From Pseudomonas sp. R76 (GTDB lineage: Bacteria > Pseudomonadota > Gammaproteobacteria > Pseudomonadales > Pseudomonadaceae), in assembly GCF_009834565.1 (NCBI RefSeq), contig NZ_CP019428.1, positions 2,046,001 through 2,110,000 on the forward strand: DNA of 64,000 nt, read 5' to 3'. Below the pieces are notes generated by a model. That model was not told the origin of the DNA, ran no database searches, and was given only the letters and a program-made list of their open reading frames with translations. Shown piece after piece: positions 18,440 through 26,751 of this stretch. Made by a program: the position numbers and the translations under genes. Every line of letters begins with the position of its first letter. Position 1 is the first letter of the stretch.

Positions 18440-18483
18440 TTGTATACAACTATATGGACATCAAGTCCAAACATTGCATACAG
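18440..18483. promoter_or_regulatory. Paired TTGNATACAN sites between tsx-like and NCS2 genes
   Basis: A perfect ten-base palindrome TTGTATACAA (18440-18449) and a weaker copy TTGCATACAG (18474-18483) lie in the divergent promoter region, 34 bases apart. Such palindromes are typical operators of GntR-family repressors. The cognate regulator is not encoded beside them. Confidence 0.5.
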
Positions 18484-18516
18484 TGTTCGCACAACAAAAA
18501 CAGAGAACCCCTCACC

Positions 18517-20019
18517 ATGACTATCCCGAAGGCGTCACCGCAGCGGCCAGAAGATGAGAATCTCGGCGTCGCGGCCAACATGGCTTACGGCCTGCAGCAT
18601 GTGCTCACCATGTACGGCGGCATTGTTGCCGTGCCGTTGATCGTTGGCCAGGCGGCCGGTTTGTCTCCGGCGGACATCGGCCTGTTGATTGCCGCGTCAT
18701 TGTTTGCCGGTGGCTTGGCCACGCTGTTGCAGACGCTCGGCCTGCCGTTTTTTGGCTGCCAGCTGCCGCTGGTGCAGGGCGTGTCGTTTGCCGGTGTGGC
18801 AACCATGGTGGCGATTGTCGGCAGTGATGGCGCGGGCGGGGTGCCGGCGATTCTCGGGGCGGTGATGGCCGCGTCGTTTATCGGGCTGTTGATCACGCCG
18901 GTGTTCTCACGGATCACCAAGTTTTTCCCGCCACTGGTCACCGGCATTGTGATCACCACGATTGGCCTGACGCTGATGCCAGTGGCAGCGCGCTGGGCCA
19001 TGGGCGGCAACAGCCGCGCGGCGGATTTCGGCAGCACGGCCAATATCGGCCTGGCGGCGCTGACCCTGGTGCTGGTGTTGTTGCTGAGCAAGATCGGCAG
19101 CGCGACCATCTCGCGCCTGTCGATCCTGCTGGCCATGGTGATCGGCACCGTGATCGCGGTGTTTCTCGGCATGGCCGACTTCTCCGGCGTTGCTCAAGGG
19201 CCGATGTTCGGTTTCCCCACACCTTTCCATTTCGGCATGCCGACCTTTCACCTGGCGGCGATCATTTCCATGTGCATCGTGGTCATGGTGACCTTGGTGG
19301 AAACCTCGGCGGACATCCTCGCGGTGGGCGAGATCATCGACACCAAGGTCGACTCCAAGCGCCTGGGTAACGGCTTGCGCGCCGACATGCTGTCGAGCAT
19401 GTTCGCGCCGATCTTTGGCTCATTCACCCAAAGTGCGTTCGCCCAGAACGTCGGTTTGGTGGCGGTAACCGGGGTGAAAAGTCGCTTTGTGGTGGCGACG
19501 GGCGGGGTGTTCCTGGTGGTGCTCGGCCTGCTGCCCTTTATGGGCCGGGTGATTGCCGCCGTGCCCACCTCGGTGCTCGGCGGCGCCGGGATTGTGCTGT
19601 TCGGCACCGTGGCGGCCAGTGGTATTCGCACCTTGTCGAAGGTGGATTACCGCAACAACATGAACCTGATCATCGTTGCCACCTCCATCGGTTTCGGCAT
19701 GATCCCCATCGCCGCGCCGAACTTCTACGACCACTTCCCAACGTGGTTCGCGACCATTTTCCACTCAGGCATCAGTTCGTCGGCGATCATGGCGATCCTG
19801 CTGAACCTGGCGTTCAACCACTTCACCGCCGGTAACTCGGACCAGCAATCGGTGTTCGTGGCGGGGACTGAGCGCAGCTTGTGCTTCCACGATGTGGCGG
19901 CATTGCGCGATGGGGATTACTTCAGCGGCGGCAAGTTGTTTGATGCTGAGGGGAAGGAGATTCCGGTGGTGGCGGATGTACCCAGGAAGACGGTGAAGCC
20001 CGAGACGACCGAAGTCTAA
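18517..20019 (+). CDS. NCS2 purine permease (xanthine/urate type)
   Basis: A 500-residue inner membrane protein of the nucleobase-cation symporter 2 family. Family motifs are [23 protein letters not shown] near the start, [29 protein letters not shown] with the substrate-site Glu, and [18 protein letters not shown]. This pattern is closest to xanthine/uric acid transporters (XanQ, UacT, PbuX) rather than uracil UraA. The start at 18517 follows AGAGAA. It is divergent from the Tsx-like channel gene with shared palindromic sites. The exact base transported is inferred. Confidence 0.88.
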   Translation: MTIPKASPQRPEDENLGVAANMAYGLQHVLTMYGGIVAVPLIVGQAAGLSPADIGLLIAASLFAGGLATLLQTLGLPFFGCQLPLVQGVSFAGVATMVAIVGSDGAGGVPAILGAVMAASFIGLLITPVFSRITKFFPPLVTGIVITTIGLTLMPVAARWAMGGNSRAADFGSTANIGLAALTLVLVLLLSKIGSATISRLSILLAMVIGTVIAVFLGMADFSGVAQGPMFGFPTPFHFGMPTFHLAAIISMCIVVMVTLVETSADILAVGEIIDTKVDSKRLGNGLRADMLSSMFAPIFGSFTQSAFAQNVGLVAVTGVKSRFVVATGGVFLVVLGLLPFMGRVIAAVPTSVLGGAGIVLFGTVAASGIRTLSKVDYRNNMNLIIVATSIGFGMIPIAAPNFYDHFPTWFATIFHSGISSSAIMAILLNLAFNHFTAGNSDQQSVFVAGTERSLCFHDVAALRDGDYFSGGKLFDAEGKEIPVVADVPRKTVKPETTEV

Positions 20020-20021
20020 AT

Positions 20022-20135
20022 GATCGCTCCCACGCTCTGCGTGGGCGTGCATTCTGTGACGCTCCGCGTCACGACCTTGAGAGCGGACGCAGAGCGTCCA
20101 AGGGCGCATTCCCACGCGGAGCGTGGGAACGATCA
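20022..20135. repeat. Second-type inverted repeat (CCCACGCTCTGCGTGGG family)
   Basis: GATCG(C)TCCCACGCTCTGCG opens the element and CGCGGAGCGTGGGAACGATC closes it, with internal GACGCTCCGCGTCA and GGACGCAGAGCGTCC hairpins. The same family recurs at 28279-28420 and differs from the GTGGGAGC REP family. Confidence 0.9.
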
Positions 20136-20136
20136 A

Positions 20137-21069
20137 TTAGCCGGCCTTGAGGACTTTGTGCGGCATTGAACAGGCCTCATCCAAAAACTTCACCACTGTG
20201 CCCATGCACGCCTGGCGCTCTTCCACGTGGGGCATGTGGCTGGAGTCTTCAAACAGCGCCCAGCGCACGTCCGCGATTTCATCCAGGAACGGCTTGACCA
20301 CTAACGGCGTGGCCTCGTCGTGCCGGCCGGAGATCACCAGGGTCGGCACCTTGATCGCCGACAGCCGGCCAATCACATTCCAATCCTTCAAGCTGCCGAT
20401 CACGTGAAACTCGGTCGGGCCACTCATGGCGTGGTACACAGTCGGGTCGGCATCCACGGCGGCAAAAGTGCGCGCCACTTCTTCCGGCCACGGGTTGACG
20501 CGGCACACGTGCTGGTCATAAAAAATCCGCGAAGCGACGAGGTATTCCGGGTCCTGGTAGGTGCCGGCCTGTTCGTGTTTAAGCAGGGTTTCATGCACGC
20601 CTTCCGGCAACAGTTTGCGCAGGCGGTTGGCTTCGCTGACCCAGGTGCGCATGCACGTGGGGGAGTTCGCCGGGATAAACGCGCGCAGGCCCTTGGGCTG
20701 CAAAATCGCGTGTTCGCTGCCGAGCATGCCGCCCCAGGATTGCCCGAGGATCGCGTAGTTATCGCTGATTTGCAGGTGGTCGAGCAGGTTGTCCAACTCG
20801 GCGAGGAACAGGTCGATGGTCCAGAACGACGCGTCCTTATCCGGCAAGTGGGTGGAGCGCCCATTGCCCAGTTGGTCGTAGTGAATCACCGCATGGCCGC
20901 TGGCCGCCACGTCTTTGAAGGCGTCGACATAGTCGTGCGTGCAGCCGGGGCCGCCGTGAATGATCACCAACGGTGTACGGCCGGTGGTCAGGTCGCCTGT
21001 CACGCGATACCAGGTCTGGTAGGCGCCGAAGGCCGCATAGCCTTCGCGGACTTTCTCGAAGAATTCCAT
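20137..21069 (-). CDS. Proline iminopeptidase-family hydrolase, amino-acid-amidase-like
   Basis: A 310-residue alpha/beta hydrolase of family S33. The oxyanion segment is [12 protein letters not shown], the nucleophile Ser111 is in GQSWGG, the Asp is in SGRHDEATP and the His in [10 protein letters not shown]. From memory it strongly resembles the L-amino acid amidase LaaA of P. azotoformans, which releases ammonia or amines from amino acid amides. The start at 21069 (MEFFEK) begins the conserved region. It follows the LuxR gene on the same strand, separated by 93 bases containing a lux-box-like palindrome, so it is probably a target of that regulator. Confidence 0.85.
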   Translation of the reverse strand: MEFFEKVREGYAAFGAYQTWYRVTGDLTTGRTPLVIIHGGPGCTHDYVDAFKDVAASGHAVIHYDQLGNGRSTHLPDKDASFWTIDLFLAELDNLLDHLQISDNYAILGQSWGGMLGSEHAILQPKGLRAFIPANSPTCMRTWVSEANRLRKLLPEGVHETLLKHEQAGTYQDPEYLVASRIFYDQHVCRVNPWPEEVARTFAAVDADPTVYHAMSGPTEFHVIGSLKDWNVIGRLSAIKVPTLVISGRHDEATPLVVKPFLDEIADVRWALFEDSSHMPHVEERQACMGTVVKFLDEACSMPHKVLKAG

Positions 21070-21130
21070 TTCGTACCCTGCTCTGAAAAAAAGGATCAGG
21101 GCTACAATAATCGTCACGCAACGTTTAAGT

Positions 21131-21150
21131 AACTAGCAAAACAGCTAGGT
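21131..21150 (-). promoter_or_regulatory. Lux-box-like palindrome before the amidase-like gene
   Basis: Read on the minus strand the sequence is ACCTAGCTGTTTTGCTAGTT, a 20-base dyad with ACCTA and TAG(T)T ends, about 60 bases upstream of the gene. Length and position fit LuxR-type boxes. A similar site lies at 22008-22027. Confidence 0.5.
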
Positions 21151-21162
21151 TTTGCTGACGGG

Positions 21163-21948
21163 TCAGTCTTCCAGCAAACGGTAATGGGTGGCGCGCACCA
21201 CCGCCTGCACGCGGTTCTTGGCCCCCAGTTTGTGCATCGCCGAGGCCAGGTGCAGGGTCACTACCGCCAATGAGCGGCTCAACTGCGTGGCGATTTCAGC
21301 GGCCGTAAGGCCATCGGCGGCCCATTTCAGGCATTCGCGTTCGCGTTTGGTCAGGTGAATATGCGGGTACGTGCGTAGTTCTTTGCTGAACAGCGGGTAG
21401 GCCGCTTCCTGCAGGGCATGGGTGATCAGGCTGAAGTCCGCCAGGGTCTGCTGCGCGTCCTTCAATACCGTACGCGCCTTGCCGGTGCGCAGGCCGGTCA
21501 GTGACGCGAAGCCGCCGCGCGGCAAGTGGATGGGCACGCTGACACCGCAGGTCAGTTGGCGCTCATGCAGGTAAGAGGAAACCGGCGCGTGGCACGGGTC
21601 GATGATCTTTTGCAGTGCGGTATCGGCTTTCGCCTCGTAGGACCACACGAACGGCGACACCGTGCTCAGGGCCAGATGTTGCACCGGGTCGATCTGGTAG
21701 AAGCCTTCGCTGCACCATAACGCGTGCCAGTCGGGCGGCGTATTGCGCAGTTCCAGCACCGAAGGGGTGATCAGTGAGCCGTCCTGGTCAATCGGCACCG
21801 GCGTGTAGTCGTACACCAGCGCATCGAAGCCCAACTGCTGGGCGAGGATAAACGTATTGTCCATCTGTTCATCCAGGCTCCTGCCTGGCATGAGACGGTT
21901 ATTGAAGGCAGTAAGCTTGGCCAGCATCCGTTCTGCTCCCGAATTCAT
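21163..21948 (-). CDS. LuxR solo, PipR-like
   Basis: A 261-residue LuxR regulator with an N-terminal autoinducer-binding domain and a C-terminal helix-turn-helix (LTKRERECLKWAADGLTAAEIATQLSRSLAVVTLHLASAM). Of the acyl-homoserine-lactone pocket residues, Trp74 (TraR W57), Asp87-Pro88 and Trp102 are kept, but the position of TraR Y61 is Trp78. A Trp at this site is typical of plant-associated LuxR solos. No luxI is nearby. The flanking iminopeptidase-type genes and peptide ABC importer match the PipR locus of poplar-associated Pseudomonas, which responds to plant compounds. The ATG at 21948 with GAG upstream is preferred over GTG 21981. Confidence 0.8.
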   Translation of the reverse strand: MNSGAERMLAKLTAFNNRLMPGRSLDEQMDNTFILAQQLGFDALVYDYTPVPIDQDGSLITPSVLELRNTPPDWHALWCSEGFYQIDPVQHLALSTVSPFVWSYEAKADTALQKIIDPCHAPVSSYLHERQLTCGVSVPIHLPRGGFASLTGLRTGKARTVLKDAQQTLADFSLITHALQEAAYPLFSKELRTYPHIHLTKRERECLKWAADGLTAAEIATQLSRSLAVVTLHLASAMHKLGAKNRVQAVVRATHYRLLED

Positions 21949-22007
21949 TTGAATCTCGACTTGCGGCAAGTAGAATGCCACGCCCCGGCGAAGGACTGCC
22001 AGGCCAA

Positions 22008-22027
22008 ACCTATAAGAAATACTAGGT
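22008..22027 (+). promoter_or_regulatory. Lux-box-like palindrome between luxR solo and pip
   Basis: ACCTATAAGAAATACTAGGT is a 20-base dyad with perfect ACCTA/TAGGT ends, extended by one further base pair on each side. It lies about 80 bases before the iminopeptidase gene and 60 before the divergent regulator gene. Binding by the PipR-like protein is inferred. Confidence 0.55.
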
Positions 22028-22109
22028 TATGGACGCGCGGCATCCTCGGTAGTGTTGGCCTGTAAACGGCCGCTACCTGCCAGGCCGATACAACACAAGG
22101 AATGTATGC

Positions 22110-22997
22110 ATGTGGCGTGAAGTTGCCCCCGACCAGCAATACAACGTGCAAGTCGACGGCCATAACCTCGTGGTCTACAGCTTTGGCGATGGCGATGAGG
22201 TGCTCTTGTGTCTCAACGGCGGTCCGGGCCTGCCGTGTGACTACTTGCGCGACGCCCATGGCTGGCTCAAAGACCATAACCTGCGAGTGGTTGCATTCGA
22301 CCAGCTTGGCACCGGCGCATCAGCCAGACCCACCGACGTTGCCTTGTGGGAAATCGGCCGTTATGTCGAAGAAGTCGAAACCGTGCGCCAGGCCCTCGGC
22401 TTGGGCCGTGTGCACTTGCTCGGGCATTCCTGGGGCGGCTGGTTGGGCATCGAATACGCCATCCACTATCCCCATGCGCTGAAAAGCCTGATCCTTTCAA
22501 ATACCGTCGGCGACATTCCGCACCTGTCCCAGGAGCTTGAACGCCTGCGCGGCGCCCTCGGCAGCGAAACCGTGGCCATGATGCAGCGCCACGAAGCCAT
22601 GGGCACCTTGGATCATCCGCAATACCAGGCCGCCATTACCTTGCTCAACTACCGCCACGTCTGCCGGCTGGACGAATGGCCGGAGCCGGTCAAGCGCTCG
22701 CTCGGTGACTGGAACATGGGCCCCTACGAAACCATGCAAGGCCCTAACGAGTTCCTCTACATCGGCAACCTCAAGGACTGGAACCGCATCCCCGAGATGG
22801 CCGAGTTCAGCATGCCGATCCTGATCACCACCGGCCAGCACGATGAGCTCACGCCCGCCTGTGCCCATCGCATGAAACTGGCCGCCAGGCATGCCGAACT
22901 GCACGTGTTCCCCAACAGCAGCCACATGCCTTTTTATGAGGAGCCCCACGCGTACTTCCCGGTGCTGCTGGACTTCCTCGCGCGTCACCGGGGCTGA
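22110..22997 (+). CDS. Proline iminopeptidase (PipA-like)
   Basis: A 295-residue S33 alpha/beta hydrolase. CLNGGPGLPCDYL forms the oxyanion region, Ser107 in GHSWGG is the nucleophile, Asp lies in TGQHDELTP and His in NSSHMPFYEE. Such cytosolic enzymes remove N-terminal proline or related residues from small peptides. It opens a probable six-gene operon with the ABC importer genes (gap to the first permease is three bases). A lux-box-like site lies upstream. It differs from the 310-residue hydrolase on the other side of the regulator, so the two are not recent duplicates. Confidence 0.85.
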   Translation: MWREVAPDQQYNVQVDGHNLVVYSFGDGDEVLLCLNGGPGLPCDYLRDAHGWLKDHNLRVVAFDQLGTGASARPTDVALWEIGRYVEEVETVRQALGLGRVHLLGHSWGGWLGIEYAIHYPHALKSLILSNTVGDIPHLSQELERLRGALGSETVAMMQRHEAMGTLDHPQYQAAITLLNYRHVCRLDEWPEPVKRSLGDWNMGPYETMQGPNEFLYIGNLKDWNRIPEMAEFSMPILITTGQHDELTPACAHRMKLAARHAELHVFPNSSHMPFYEEPHAYFPVLLDFLARHRG

Positions 22998-23000
22998 CGG

Positions 23001-23948
23001 ATGAACCTGGCGCGCTACCGTTTTGTGCTGTCCCGGCCGCTGCAATTGCTGCCGGTGCTGTTTGGCATCAGCCTGATCACCTTTGTGCTGGTGCGTTCGA
23101 TTCCCGGCGACCCGGCGCGGGCCTTGCTCGGCTCGCGCAGCACGCCGGATGCCCTGCTGAAAATCCGTGCCCAATACGGCCTCGATCAGCCGTTGTGGCT
23201 GCAATATTTCTACTTCCTCAAGAACCTGCTCAAGGGCGATCTCGGCCAATCCCTGCTGTATAAGGTCGACGCGTTGAAGCTGATCGTCACCCGTATCGAG
23301 CCGACGCTGGTGCTGGTGCTCGGCAGTGTGGTGCTGGCGCTGTTGATTGCGCTGCCGTTGGCGACCTGGGCGGCGCGCAATAAAGGCGGCTGGGCAGACA
23401 ACCTGATCCGGGTGTTCACCACGGTCGGCCTGGGCATGCCCGCATTCTGGCTGGGCTTGATGTTGATTCTGTTGCTGAGTGTGAAGTGGGGCCTGTTCCC
23501 GGTGTCCGGCTATGGACGCACCTGGCTGGATAAAGCCCACCATATGCTGCTGCCGTGCCTGACCATCGCTCTGGCCCTGTCGGCGGTGCTGGTGCGCAAC
23601 CTGCGGGCGAGCATGTTGATGGAGTTGCAGGCCGATCACGTCACCGCCGCCCGCGCGCGTGGGCTGTCGGAGGCCGCCGTGTTCCGCCGGCATGTGTTGC
23701 CCAATTCGCTGGTGCCGGCGGTCAACCTGCTGGCGGTGAATATCGGCTGGCTGATCAGCGGCACGGTGGTGATCGAGAGCCTGTTCGCGATTCCCGGCAT
23801 CGGCCAATTGCTGGTGCGCGGCATCTTCACCCGCGACTACATGGTGGTGCAGGGCGTGGCGATGGTGCTGGCGTGTGCGACGGTGGTGGTCAACTTCCTC
23901 GCCGACGTGGTGACAGTCACCCTCGACCCACGGGTGAACATGCAATGA
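23001..23948 (+). CDS. ABC transporter permease, DppB-type
   Basis: A 315-residue inner membrane permease of the peptide/opine/nickel group. The N-terminal RPLQLLPVLFGISLITFVLVRSIPGDPA and GSRSTPDALLKIRAQYGLDQPLWLQY are classic DppB/OppB segments. The ATPase-coupling EAA loop is seen as ARARGLSEAAVFRRHVLPNSLVP. It overlaps the next permease gene by four bases (ATGA) and follows the iminopeptidase gene by three, supporting one transcript. It should form the channel with the DppC-type partner. Confidence 0.92.
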   Translation: MNLARYRFVLSRPLQLLPVLFGISLITFVLVRSIPGDPARALLGSRSTPDALLKIRAQYGLDQPLWLQYFYFLKNLLKGDLGQSLLYKVDALKLIVTRIEPTLVLVLGSVVLALLIALPLATWAARNKGGWADNLIRVFTTVGLGMPAFWLGLMLILLLSVKWGLFPVSGYGRTWLDKAHHMLLPCLTIALALSAVLVRNLRASMLMELQADHVTAARARGLSEAAVFRRHVLPNSLVPAVNLLAVNIGWLISGTVVIESLFAIPGIGQLLVRGIFTRDYMVVQGVAMVLACATVVVNFLADVVTVTLDPRVNMQ

Positions 23949-24802
23949 GCAGCCGCCCACTGATTGCCCCCTGGCGTTTGCGCCTGCGTTTCGGTTTTCG
24001 CAACGGTCGGCTGACCGCCGCGTGGGGCCTGTTGATTCTGCTGCTGTGGTTGGCCCTGGCGCTGTTTGCGCCGTGGATCGCACCTTTTGACCCGATTGCG
24101 CAAAACACCGAGATCAGTTTGCTCGGGCCCAGCCTGGCCCATCCGTTTGGCACGGATAACTACGGGCGCGACATTCTTTCGCGGGTGATCTGGGGCGCGC
24201 GCATCGACCTGCAACTGGCGATTGTCGGGGTGATTTTCCCTTTCATGATCGGCACTTTCATTGGCGCGGTGTCCGGCTATATCGGCGGGCGCTTCGACAG
24301 CTTCTGCATGCGTGTGATCGACGTGATCCTGGCCTTTCCGTTCCTGGTGTTGATGCTGGCGATCATGGCCATCCTCGGCCCCGGCTTGCAGAGCTTCTAT
24401 ATCGCCATGGCGCTGGTGGGCTGGGTGTCGTACGCGCGGCTGATTCGCTCGCAAATCCTGGTGCTCAAGGAAAGCGAGTTCGCCCTGGCCGCCAAGAGCC
24501 TGGGCTTTGGCCATGGGCGCATTCTGTTTCGGCACTTGCTGCCCAACGCGATGTTCGGCTCGATCGTGTTTTCCATGTCTGACGCGGTGCTGGTGCTGCT
24601 CAACGGCGCCGCCGTGAGCTACTTGGGCCTGGGCGTGCAGCCGCCGACCGCCGAGTGGGGCACGATGGTCGCCGAAGGGCAGGCGTTTATCACCACCGCC
24701 TGGTGGATCTGCACGTTTCCGGGGCTGGCAATCGTCACCTTGGCCATGGGTTTCAGCCTGCTCGCCGATGGCGTGGCGCACGTGTTGGGGGAGCGCACAT
24801 GA
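23945..24802 (+). CDS. ABC transporter permease, DppC-type
   Basis: A 285-residue permease with the long N-terminal segment typical of DppC (LFAPWIAPFDPIAQNTEISLLGPSLAHPFGTDNYGRDILSRVIWGARIDL). Its EAA loop reads AAKSLGFGHGRILFRHLLPNAM, followed by YLGLGVQPPTAEWGTMVAEGQ. The start codon overlaps the previous stop (ATGA) and its own stop overlaps the next start in the same way. Partner of the DppB-type permease in the inner membrane. Confidence 0.92.
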   Translation: MSSRPLIAPWRLRLRFGFRNGRLTAAWGLLILLLWLALALFAPWIAPFDPIAQNTEISLLGPSLAHPFGTDNYGRDILSRVIWGARIDLQLAIVGVIFPFMIGTFIGAVSGYIGGRFDSFCMRVIDVILAFPFLVLMLAIMAILGPGLQSFYIAMALVGWVSYARLIRSQILVLKESEFALAAKSLGFGHGRILFRHLLPNAMFGSIVFSMSDAVLVLLNGAAVSYLGLGVQPPTAEWGTMVAEGQAFITTAWWICTFPGLAIVTLAMGFSLLADGVAHVLGERT

Positions 24803-25836
24803 GCCTGCTTCAGGTGCGGGACCTCAGCGTGATCGCCCACAATGCCGGGCGCGATGTCACCTTGGTCGACCGGGTGTCCTTTGACCTGGCCGAAGGTGAG
24901 ATCCTCGGGCTGGTGGGCGAGAGCGGCTCGGGCAAGACCATGGCCTGTCGCGGGCTGATGCGCCTGTTGCCGTCGCCCAACCTGCGCGTGCAAGGCGGTG
25001 CTGTGCGCCTGGCCGGGCAAGACTTGTTGGCGTTGGATGACGCCGGCATGCGCGCCATACGCGGCGGGCAATTGGGCATGATCTTCCAGAACCCCAGCAG
25101 CCACCTCGACCCGTTGATGCGCATCGGCGAGCAGATCGCCGAGGGCATCCGCCTGCACCAGGGCGCGTCGAAAAAAGACGCGCGCCTGCAGGCCATCGAG
25201 GTGCTGCGTCAGGTGGGCATTCCCGATCCCAAGGTGCGGGTCGACAATTACCCACACGAGTTTTCCGGTGGCATGCGCCAGCGCGCGATGATTGCCGTGG
25301 CGCTGGGTTGCAACCCGAAAGTGCTGATCGCCGACGAGCCGACCACCGCCCTCGATGTGACGGTGCAGGCGCAAATCCTGCGCCTGTTGCTGGACCTGCG
25401 CGACAGGCGCGGCCTGTCGATCATCATGATCACCCACGACCTCGGGGTGGTGGCGCAGACCTGCGACTCCATCGCGGTGATGTACGGGGGGCGCCTGTGC
25501 GAGCACGGCAGCAAGTACGACCTGCTGGCCCATCCGCAACACCCGTACACCGCCGGCCTGATCGATTGCCAACCGGCCCACAGCAGTGGCCACGCCTTGC
25601 TGCGCACGATTCCCGGGCAGCCGCCGTTGCTGGATGCATTGCCCGACGGTTGCCGCTTCAACCCGCGCTGCCCGCAGGCGCGCGCGTTGTGTACCGAGGT
25701 GCTGCCGGAAGGCACGCGGGTGGCGTGTCACTATCCGTTGGGAGATCGCCCACAAGCCTGTTGCAGATCAAGGACCTTGAGGTGCGTTTTGCCGCGTCCG
25801 GCACGGGCATGTTCAGCCTCAATAAACAGTGGGTGA
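24799..25836 (+). CDS. ABC transporter ATPase, DppD-type (extended C-terminus)
   Basis: A 345-residue ATPase. Walker A is GESGSGKTM, the signature is [12 protein letters not shown], Walker B is [13 protein letters not shown], and the C-terminal oligopeptide domain ends with [14 protein letters not shown]...ACHYPLGD. After that point about 30 unusual residues ([20 protein letters not shown]...) continue into the next gene. The reading suggests that a two-base deletion near 25753 removed the expected stop and fused a non-homologous tail. The ATPase core is complete, so activity is plausible. Confidence 0.88.
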   Translation: MSLLQVRDLSVIAHNAGRDVTLVDRVSFDLAEGEILGLVGESGSGKTMACRGLMRLLPSPNLRVQGGAVRLAGQDLLALDDAGMRAIRGGQLGMIFQNPSSHLDPLMRIGEQIAEGIRLHQGASKKDARLQAIEVLRQVGIPDPKVRVDNYPHEFSGGMRQRAMIAVALGCNPKVLIADEPTTALDVTVQAQILRLLLDLRDRRGLSIIMITHDLGVVAQTCDSIAVMYGGRLCEHGSKYDLLAHPQHPYTAGLIDCQPAHSSGHALLRTIPGQPPLLDALPDGCRFNPRCPQARALCTEVLPEGTRVACHYPLGDRPQACCRSRTLRCVLPRPARACSASINSG

Positions 25837-26750
25837 GGGCGGTCAACGGCGTGTCGCTGAACCTGGCCGCAGGCGAAACCCTGGGGCTGGTCGGCGAGTC
25901 CGGCAGCGGCAAGAGCACGCTCGGCCGGGCGATCCTGCACCTCAACCCGATCAGCGCCGGCCAAGTGCTGTTTGACGGCATCGACATGGCCCACGGCAGT
26001 GCCATCGATATCGCGCGCCTGCGGCATGATACCGCGATGATCTTCCAGGACCCGTACGCCGCGCTGAACCCCCGCCACACCATCGGCGAAACCATCGGCG
26101 AAGTGTTACGCGTGCAGCGCAAAGTCGCCCCGCAACAGATCGCGGCGCGCGTCAATGAACTGCTCGACCTGGTCGGCCTGCGCCCCGAACTGGCTAGTCG
26201 CAAACCCGCTTCCCTCAGCGGCGGCCAGTGCCAGCGCGTCGGTATCGCGCGTGCCTTGGCGGTGGAGCCGCGCTTGATCATCGCCGATGAATGCGTGGCG
26301 GCGCTGGATGTGTCGATCCAGGGCCAGATCATCAACCTGCTGCTGGAACTGCAACAGCGCATGAACCTGGCGATTCTGTTTATCGCCCACGACCTGGCCA
26401 TTGTGCGTCGCCTGTGCGACCGCGTGGCGGTGATGTACTTGGGCAAGATCGTCGAAGAAGGGCCGGTGGAAGCGGTGTTTACCGCGCCGCGCCATCCGTA
26501 CACGGCGGCGTTGATCGAGGCGATCCCCGAGATCGATCCGCATCGGCCATTGCCTGCAGAACCATTGCCGGGCGAGCCACCAAGCCCGCTGAATTTGCCT
26601 ACAGGCTGCGCCTTTCACCCGCGTTGCCGACATGCCCGGACGATGTGTTCCGTGGTGTTGCCGCCGACGCATTTCCTGCACGAGCATCGATACAGTTGCG
26701 TGCTTGAACAGCCATTGACCCTTTCTGCCGTCCTAAACAAGGAGTTATGA
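25725..26750 (+). CDS. ABC transporter ATPase, DppF-type (start codon lost or uncertain)
   Basis: The second ATPase of the importer. Conserved sequence begins at [14 protein letters not shown]; Walker A is GESGSGKST, the signature [15 protein letters not shown], Walker [15 protein letters not shown] (Cys replacing the usual Pro), and the C-terminal domain has [11 protein letters not shown]. No ATG exists at the expected place. The context CCCACAAGCCTGTTGCAG looks like CACATGAGCCTG, the context of the preceding ATPase gene, with TG missing. Translation may begin at GTG 25725 or TTG 25761; I list the longer form. It ends one base before the binding-protein gene. Confidence 0.75.
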   Translation: MSLSVGRSPTSLLQIKDLEVRFAASGTGMFSLNKQWVRAVNGVSLNLAAGETLGLVGESGSGKSTLGRAILHLNPISAGQVLFDGIDMAHGSAIDIARLRHDTAMIFQDPYAALNPRHTIGETIGEVLRVQRKVAPQQIAARVNELLDLVGLRPELASRKPASLSGGQCQRVGIARALAVEPRLIIADECVAALDVSIQGQIINLLLELQQRMNLAILFIAHDLAIVRRLCDRVAVMYLGKIVEEGPVEAVFTAPRHPYTAALIEAIPEIDPHRPLPAEPLPGEPPSPLNLPTGCAFHPRCRHARTMCSVVLPPTHFLHEHRYSCVLEQPLTLSAVLNKEL

Positions 26751-26751
26751 C

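Noticed and set aside
20022..20135. Terminator or small RNA reading of the second-type repeat
   Set aside because: The sequence recurs almost unchanged at 28279-28420, and neither copy ends in a T-run, so a dispersed repeat is the better description.
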